Assembly (NCBI GenBank): GCA_016861185.1
Contig: BOKW01000001.1
Coordinates: forward strand, 310,001-374,000
Direction of reading: 5' to 3'
DNA length: 64,000 nucleotides
Source of the DNA: Betaproteobacteria bacterium
GTDB lineage: Bacteria > Pseudomonadota > Gammaproteobacteria > Burkholderiales > Burkholderiaceae_F
How positions within the stretch are numbered: position 1 is the stretch's first letter; each line of letters opens with the position of its first letter. Below are positions 58,893 to 64,000 of the stretch, piece after piece. The translations under genes and the position numbers were made by a program. The notes beneath the pieces are model-generated. The model worked only from the letters and a program-made list of their open reading frames with translations. It made no database searches and was not told where the DNA came from.

Positions 58893-60275
58893 TCAGCTTG
58901 TGCGCGCCGCTTTCGCGAGATAGCCGTCGACGGCGGTGCCCGGCAGCGGCGGGCTGAACAGGAAGCCCTGCATGATGTGGCAGCCGCGGCGGCGCAACTC
59001 GTGGAGCTGCCGCACTTCCTCGACCCCTTCGGCGATCAGCCGCAGCCCCATCTTGCCGGCGATGCCGATGACCGCGGAGACGATCGAATCGCTCGCCGGC
59101 GACTGGCCGACGTCGCGCACGAAGCTGCGGTCGACCTTGATCGCACGCACCGGCAGCCGGTGCAGATAGCCGAGCGACGAGTACTTCGTGCCGAAGTCGT
59201 CGATCGAGAGCTGCACGCCGCGGCGCGCGAGTTCGGCCGCCTGCTCGATCGCGGTGGCGCCGTCGAGCAGTTCGTGTTCGGTCAGCTCCAGCTCGAGCGC
59301 GCTCGCCGGCAGTGCGTGGCGCGCCAGCGTCGCGGCCACCGTATCGACGAAATCCGGCTGGCGAAAGTCGCGCGCCGACAGATTCACGGCGACGCGCAGC
59401 TCGGTGTGGCCGGCCGCACGCCAGCCGCGCAGGTTGGCGCAGGCGTAGTCGAGCACGCGCGCGCCGATCGCGCGCGCCATGCCGCAGCGCTCGGCGATCG
59501 GCAGGAACTCGTCGGGCGCGAGCAGCCCGCGCGTCGGATGCCGCCAGCGCACGAGCGCCTCGACCGTGTCGACGCGGCCGCTCGCGAAGTTCAGGATCGG
59601 CTGGTAGTGCACCTTGAACTCGCCGCGCAGCATGCCCGCGCGCAGTTCGCGGCCGACCTGCGCGTCGTGCTCTTCGGCGATCGCGTGCGCGCGCGACGGC
59701 ACCATCGCCACGTCGAGGTCGGCGTGCTTGGCGTGGCGTGCGGCGCTGCGCGCCGCGCGCATCAGCGCGCGCGGATCGCGGCCGTGCTCGGGCGCGAGCG
59801 CGATGCCCGCGCGCGCGGTCAGCGCACACGGCCGGCCGCCGAGCATGAACGGGCGGCGCAGTCCGGCGAGCAGGCGGCGCGCGATCACCGCCGCGTTGCC
59901 GGGATCGGCGACGTCGCAGGCGTACACGGCGAACTCGTCGCCGCCGATGCGCGTGACCAGATCCTCGACGCGAAGCTGCAGCGCGAGCCGCTGGCCGAGC
60001 GCTTCGAGCAGGCGGTCGCCTGCGGCGTAGCCGTAGATCTCGTTGACGTCGTGAAAGCCGTCGATGTCGATGAGGAGCAGCGCGAGCGTCGGCGGCATCT
60101 GCGTCGTCGCCTTCTGCACCCGCTCGAAAAAAGGCGCCGGCGGAACGAACGACGCGTGGTTCGGCGCCGTCGGTTGGTTGGCCGGATCCGCCGAATGCGC
60201 GACGACGCGCGGGCGTTGCGCCGAGTGCGGGGAGGCGCCGTGGCGCCGTTCGATCAACGCGGCTGGTTGAGACAT
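58893..60275 (-). CDS. GGDEF-EAL cyclic-di-GMP protein
   Basis: 460 aa with a short low-complexity N-terminus and no visible sensor domain. GGDEF is at 111-115. EAL (239-241, EALVRW), N298, ELTE (329-332) and EGVEE are present, so the phosphodiesterase metal ligands look intact. Loop 6 reads DDFGTKYSSL, with Lys 364 where most EAL domains have Gly. This may alter activity or dimerisation. It could be a phosphodiesterase controlled by GTP binding at the GGDEF site. Confidence 0.9.
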   Translation of the reverse strand: MSQPAALIERRHGASPHSAQRPRVVAHSADPANQPTAPNHASFVPPAPFFERVQKATTQMPPTLALLLIDIDGFHDVNEIYGYAAGDRLLEALGQRLALQLRVEDLVTRIGGDEFAVYACDVADPGNAAVIARRLLAGLRRPFMLGGRPCALTARAGIALAPEHGRDPRALMRAARSAARHAKHADLDVAMVPSRAHAIAEEHDAQVGRELRAGMLRGEFKVHYQPILNFASGRVDTVEALVRWRHPTRGLLAPDEFLPIAERCGMARAIGARVLDYACANLRGWRAAGHTELRVAVNLSARDFRQPDFVDTVAATLARHALPASALELELTEHELLDGATAIEQAAELARRGVQLSIDDFGTKYSSLGYLHRLPVRAIKVDRSFVRDVGQSPASDSIVSAVIGIAGKMGLRLIAEGVEEVRQLHELRRRGCHIMQGFLFSPPLPGTAVDGYLAKAARTS

Positions 60276-60480
60276 GGCTCCACCAGGCGCGTTGCGCTCA
60301 TGCAGCAGAGAGGGTGAGGTTCGGCACGGCGGCTAAAGTAACTTATCGAATATCGCTTGTAAACAATTGATCGAGCGGCGAAAGGAAAACCTGTGACTTC
60401 GTTGTACGGACCCGACTTCCCCGCCACGAACAAGAGGCCGGGGGATCTGCCTTCACACGCTGCGCGGGTGCGTCCGTCTT

Positions 60481-60505
60481 CGTCCCCCTTCGCAAAGGGG
60501 GGCCG
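60481..60505. repeat. C-run/G-run palindrome near the PfkB gene
   Basis: CGTCCCCCTTCGCAAAGGGGGG is a single short palindrome of the same repeat type, 37 bases from the kinase stop. Confidence 0.6.
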
Positions 60506-60541
60506 AAGCGGGTTTCCCGATCGAGGAAGCTGCGCGACAGC

Positions 60542-61471
60542 TCAGCCTGGCCGGCGCTGCGCCCACCAACGCTCGAACTCCTCGCGCCGCGGAATGCCTG
60601 CACGGCCGCCGAAGCGCGTGCACTTCATCGCCGCGACGGCCGTGGCGAATTCGATCGCTGCATCCAACGCGCGACCTTCGGCAAGCGCGAGCGCAAACGC
60701 GCCGTGCCAGGTATCGCCGGCGGCGAGGGTGTCGACCGGTCTGATCTTCGGCGCGGGCGTGCTGCGGATCCGCGCCCCGTCGAACCACATGACGCCGTCG
60801 GCGCCGAGCGTCACGCCGGCCGCGACGTTGCGCCCGCCGAAGACGCGCGGCAGCGCCGCTTCCGGTGCGCCGAAACCCAGCGCCTGCAGCATCGTCTCCG
60901 AGAAGAACGGATGCGTCGCGAGCCGCGCGGTCGCGGCGACCTGCTCGGGATCGCCGCCGTCGCCGTCGAAGACGCTCGGTTTGCCCGCGGCCGCGGCGGC
61001 ATCGAACAGTCGGTGCGCGCCCGCGAGCCAGCGCGTGTCGGCGTGCACCGCATCGGCCTGCGCGACCTGCTCGATCGGCAGCCACGACGGATCGGGCGGA
61101 TAACCCTGCGGCTGCGACGACACGACGAGCCGCTCACCGCGCGCATCGATCAGGATGCTCGCGAGTTTGGTGCGAAAGCCCGCGAGCTTGTGCAGCGAGG
61201 ACACGTCCACGCCCTCGTGCGCGAGCAGTGCGATCACCTGGTCGCCGGGCTCGTCGTCGCCGACGCGGCCCCAGTACGACGCCTGCCCGCCGAGCCGCTG
61301 CACGGCGACCGCGGCGTTGGCCGCCATGCCGCCGCCGGTTTCGACGAAGTCCTTGGCCATGATCTTCGCCGACGGCTGCTTCACCTCGTCGACGAGAAAG
61401 ATCTGGTCGATCGTCGCCGATCCGCCGAGGCAGATCACGCGGGGCTTGCGCGGTGCAGACGGGGTGGGCAT
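60542..61471 (-). CDS. PfkB-family sugar kinase
   Basis: 309 aa. GGGMAANAAVAVQRLGG and the C-terminal motif DTLAAGDTWHGAFALALAEG (catalytic Asp in AAGD) mark a ribokinase-type fold. The DTLAAGD variant, with Ala where most have Gly, resembles sulfofructose or tagatose kinases, but no other genes of such a pathway are close. The substrate is open. Confidence 0.88.
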   Translation of the reverse strand: MPTPSAPRKPRVICLGGSATIDQIFLVDEVKQPSAKIMAKDFVETGGGMAANAAVAVQRLGGQASYWGRVGDDEPGDQVIALLAHEGVDVSSLHKLAGFRTKLASILIDARGERLVVSSQPQGYPPDPSWLPIEQVAQADAVHADTRWLAGAHRLFDAAAAAGKPSVFDGDGGDPEQVAATARLATHPFFSETMLQALGFGAPEAALPRVFGGRNVAAGVTLGADGVMWFDGARIRSTPAPKIRPVDTLAAGDTWHGAFALALAEGRALDAAIEFATAVAAMKCTRFGGRAGIPRREEFERWWAQRRPG

Positions 61472-61619
61472 GCGATGGCGTGGCGAGCGCCGCCGGCGGC
61501 AGGCGCTTCGCTGCGTCGGGAACGCGGGGCGCGGCTTCGCGCGGCATTATGCGCGCGCGGCGAAGCTGCGCGCCGCGATGCTGTGCCTTCGTGTTGACGC
61601 GGACGCACCGCGTCCGACA

Positions 61620-63434
61620 ATGACGGCGATGAAAGCACCCATCGCACGCACGGTGCCGGGCGTTTCGCCGGCGCTGCGGCTGGCGCGCCGGGCCTGGCGC
61701 CTGCAGTACCCGGACGCGCGCCGTTCGCTCGCGCTCGCCGAGCAGGCGCTCGCGCGTGCGCTCGCCGCCGGCGACGCCCCGGCCGAAGGCTGGGCGCGGC
61801 TCGCGCGCGGTTTTCACCGGATGCGGTACGCGACGCCGCGCGAGGCGGTGCAGGAGCTGGCCGCCGCGCAACGCTGCTTCGAAGCCACGCGCGAGCGCGC
61901 CGGCGCAATCCTCGCGCAGGTCGGCATCGGGCGCTGCCGCCTGATGGAAGGCCGCGCGCGCGAATCGCTCGACCTCGTGCTGCCGCTGCGCGCCGACGGG
62001 CTGCGCGTGCTGCGGCAGGAGGAGCGCGGCATGCTGCTGAACGGCATCGCCGGCTCGTACTCGGCGCTCGGCGATTCGGCCGAAGCCTTCGCCTACATGT
62101 ACCAGGCGCTGCGCGAGTCGAGTCCGACCCGCAACCACGGCTTCGACGCGGTGCTGTACTGCAATCTCGCGCACGAGCTGTACCAGCTCGGCGACTACCA
62201 CGAGGCGCTGCGCTACATCGCGCAGGGCATCGAGCGCTGCGCCTTCCTCGACAACGCGCGGCTGCTCGCCGTGCTGCTGGTCAACCGCGTCGTCTGCCTG
62301 ACCGATCTCGGCCGCCCGCGCGAGGCGCTGCCGGACATCGAGCGGCTGCTCGCGTTGCCGGCCGACGCGAGCGGACGCGGCGCGCACGGCGCGGCCTTCG
62401 AGACGATGGCGATCGCCGCGCTGCGCGCGGGAAAGACGGCGCTCGGCCGCCGCCTGATCGAGCAGGCGCGCGCGGCGCTCGCGCAGGACGCGGTCGCCGA
62501 GGAACGGATCGAACTCGCGGTGGCCGAGGCGGAGCTGCGGCGCGCGGAAGGCGACGCGGCCGGCGCCGTCGCGCTGCTCGAACGCGCGCTGCCGCTGCCG
62601 GACGAAGGACCGAGCCTGCGCGCGCGCTGCCTGTATTTCGCCGCGCTGGCGGATCTGCACGAGCAGCTCGGCAACGCGCAGGCCGCGCTGCGCCACCTGC
62701 GCGTCTGGCAGACGCTGCACGTCGAGCGCGCGCAGCGCGCCTCGCAGGCGCGCTTCCAGGCCGCTTCGCTGCAGACCGAGCTGCTGCGCATCCGGCGCGA
62801 GCGCGACGCGATCGACGCGCGCCGCCGCAGCAGCGAGCGCGCCAAGGCCGAGCTGGAGACGATCAACCGCCAGCTTGCGGGCAAGGTGCGCGAAGTGCAG
62901 TCGCTGCAGGCGGAGCTGAAGCAGCAGGCGCTGCGCGACGTCCTGACCGGACTGTACAACCGCCGGCACCTGAACGAGGTGCTGCCCGCGCTGTTCGCGC
63001 TCGCGCGGCGCGAAGGCGGGCCGCTCGCGGTCGCGCTGATCGATCTCGACCACTTCAAGGCGGTCAACGACCGCTACGGCCACGGCGCGGGCGACCGCCT
63101 GCTCGCCGCGTTCGGGCAATTGCTCGCGCGCCGCGTCCGCAGGAGCGACGTCGCCTGCCGCTACGGCGGCGAAGAGTTCTGCCTGCTGATGCCGCACACC
63201 GACGCGGAAGCCGCCGCCGAGAAGGTGCGCGCGCTGCTCAAGCAGTGGCGCGCGTTCGTGCTCGCGGCCGACGGCGACGACGGGCCCGCGATCGGGGGCT
63301 GCACGTTTTCGGCGGGTGTCGCCGATACGCGCAGCGCGCCGGACTCGATCGAAGCGCTGCTGAAAGCGGCCGACGACTCGGTACTCGAGGCCAAGCGCCT
63401 GGGCCGCGACCGCGTCGTCGTCTGCGACCGGTAG
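61620..63434 (+). CDS. TPR-GGDEF diguanylate cyclase
   Basis: 604 aa. About 400 residues of TPR-like helices, then a coiled coil, then a GGDEF domain with GGEEF in the active site. RRSD five residues ahead of GGEEF is a proper RxxD inhibitory site. It should make cyclic-di-GMP with product feedback. The ATG at 61620 is preferred; 61629 and 61579 are alternatives. The TPRs suggest control by a protein partner. Confidence 0.9.
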   Translation: MTAMKAPIARTVPGVSPALRLARRAWRLQYPDARRSLALAEQALARALAAGDAPAEGWARLARGFHRMRYATPREAVQELAAAQRCFEATRERAGAILAQVGIGRCRLMEGRARESLDLVLPLRADGLRVLRQEERGMLLNGIAGSYSALGDSAEAFAYMYQALRESSPTRNHGFDAVLYCNLAHELYQLGDYHEALRYIAQGIERCAFLDNARLLAVLLVNRVVCLTDLGRPREALPDIERLLALPADASGRGAHGAAFETMAIAALRAGKTALGRRLIEQARAALAQDAVAEERIELAVAEAELRRAEGDAAGAVALLERALPLPDEGPSLRARCLYFAALADLHEQLGNAQAALRHLRVWQTLHVERAQRASQARFQAASLQTELLRIRRERDAIDARRRSSERAKAELETINRQLAGKVREVQSLQAELKQQALRDVLTGLYNRRHLNEVLPALFALARREGGPLAVALIDLDHFKAVNDRYGHGAGDRLLAAFGQLLARRVRRSDVACRYGGEEFCLLMPHTDAEAAAEKVRALLKQWRAFVLAADGDDGPAIGGCTFSAGVADTRSAPDSIEALLKAADDSVLEAKRLGRDRVVVCDR

Positions 63435-63532
63435 CGGCGCACGCCCCGCGTGGCCGGCACGCGATTTCCCAAGCCGGGGGTCGCAGCGGCATACTCGCCC
63501 GATCGCACACAAGAACGACACGGGAGATGCCG

Positions 63533-64000
63533 ATGAACAAGCCGGCAACGCCCCACGAGGAGCTGATCGACGCCGCGGTCGCACACGCGCAGCAGAAGGT
63601 CGCCGCGGCGGAACGCCCGCTGATCGAGGTGTTCGTCCGCGATTACTACCGCCAGGTCGATCCGGAGGACATCGCCGCGCGCCGTCCGGAGGATCTGGCC
63701 GGTGCGGCGCTTTCGCACTGGGAGCTGGGCCGCGTGCGCGCGCCGGGCAAACCGAAGGTGCGCGTTTACAGCCCGAGCGCGGCCGAGCACGGCTGGGCCG
63801 TCCGGCATACGGTGATCGAGGTCGTCAACGACGACATGCCGTTCCTGGTCGACTCGGCGACGATGGAAGCGAACCGGCAGGGGCTGACGCTGCACCTGCG
63901 CATCCATCCCGTGTTCGCGGTCGAGCGCGATGCGGGCGGTCGGCTCGTTTCGGTGCGGCCGCGGCGCGAAGCGCCCGATGCGAAGCTCGAGTCGTGGATG
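63533..64000 (+). CDS. NAD-specific glutamate dehydrogenase, N-terminal part (cut by window edge)
   Basis: The first 156 codons are visible. The pattern FVRDYYRQVDPEDIAARRPEDLAGAALSHWELG and VIEVVNDDMPFLVDSATMEANRQGLTLHLRIHPVF is that of the 180-kDa NAD-GDH. It deaminates glutamate to 2-oxoglutarate. GGGAG stands before the ATG; an ATG two codons upstream is also possible. Confidence 0.9.
   Translation, partial: MNKPATPHEELIDAAVAHAQQKVAAAERPLIEVFVRDYYRQVDPEDIAARRPEDLAGAALSHWELGRVRAPGKPKVRVYSPSAAEHGWAVRHTVIEVVNDDMPFLVDSATMEANRQGLTLHLRIHPVFAVERDAGGRLVSVRPRREAPDAKLESWM

Overview
The window is about 64 kb of high-GC chromosome (roughly two thirds G+C by eye, with strong GC bias at third codon positions). 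It most likely comes from a betaproteobacterium of the Burkholderiales type. The basis is Bug/TctC-type receptors, DUF2917, DUF3563 and DUF934 proteins, a fused isobutyryl-CoA mutase and a NAD-glutamate dehydrogenase of the large type. No rRNA, tRNA, CRISPR array or transposase gene was seen.

Layout. 1-6285 (minus): a tightly overlapping sulfate-assimilation operon running TSUP permease, siroheme sulfite reductase, DUF934, APS reductase (cysH), cysD, cysN, ferredoxin-NADP reductase (fpr, cut by the window edge). 6511-7336 (plus): rhodanese and dodecin. 7387-16767 (minus): nitrate assimilation (nasT, nrtA, nrtB, nrtD, nirB, nirD, nasA). It is headed by a sigma-54-like promoter and a two-hairpin ANTAR-type antitermination leader. 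16974-22932 (minus): a MexAB-OprM-like RND efflux operon. 24084-28678 (plus): icmF, a thioesterase and an HCCA-isomerase-like gene, followed by a broken second copy of the icmF 3' end. 29085-31695 (minus): a lower-GC island holding a HigB-like toxin, a HigA/ImmA fusion and a Beta-family protein, with paired operators upstream. 31932-34457: an isocitrate-lyase-superfamily gene and several decayed Bug-receptor and lyase fragments. 35549-41445: DUF2917, LysR, a MalT-like regulator, an NmrA-like gene and two small proteins.

41625-56955 is an accessory region dominated by small YCII/DGPF, VOC and related proteins. It contains an ECF sigma factor of the ECF42 type next to a DGPF gene. Six places upstream of these genes carry the same two-block motif (T/C)GTCGA-N16-TCGAC, so a sigma regulon can be read from the DNA; a seventh match is weaker. 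The tail (57202-64000) holds an unrecognised 504-aa protein, a GGDEF-EAL protein, a PfkB kinase, a TPR-GGDEF cyclase and the start of a NAD-glutamate dehydrogenase.

Two features cut across the map. First, C-run/G-run palindromic repeats lie between many genes, and related insertions sit in frame inside cysD and icmF. A different repeat lengthens cysH and duplicates its catalytic ECGLH motif. Second, there are many broken genes: a receptor frameshift, a 13-bp duplication in a membrane protein, a SnoaL-like frameshift, and fragments of icmF, GFA and lyase genes.
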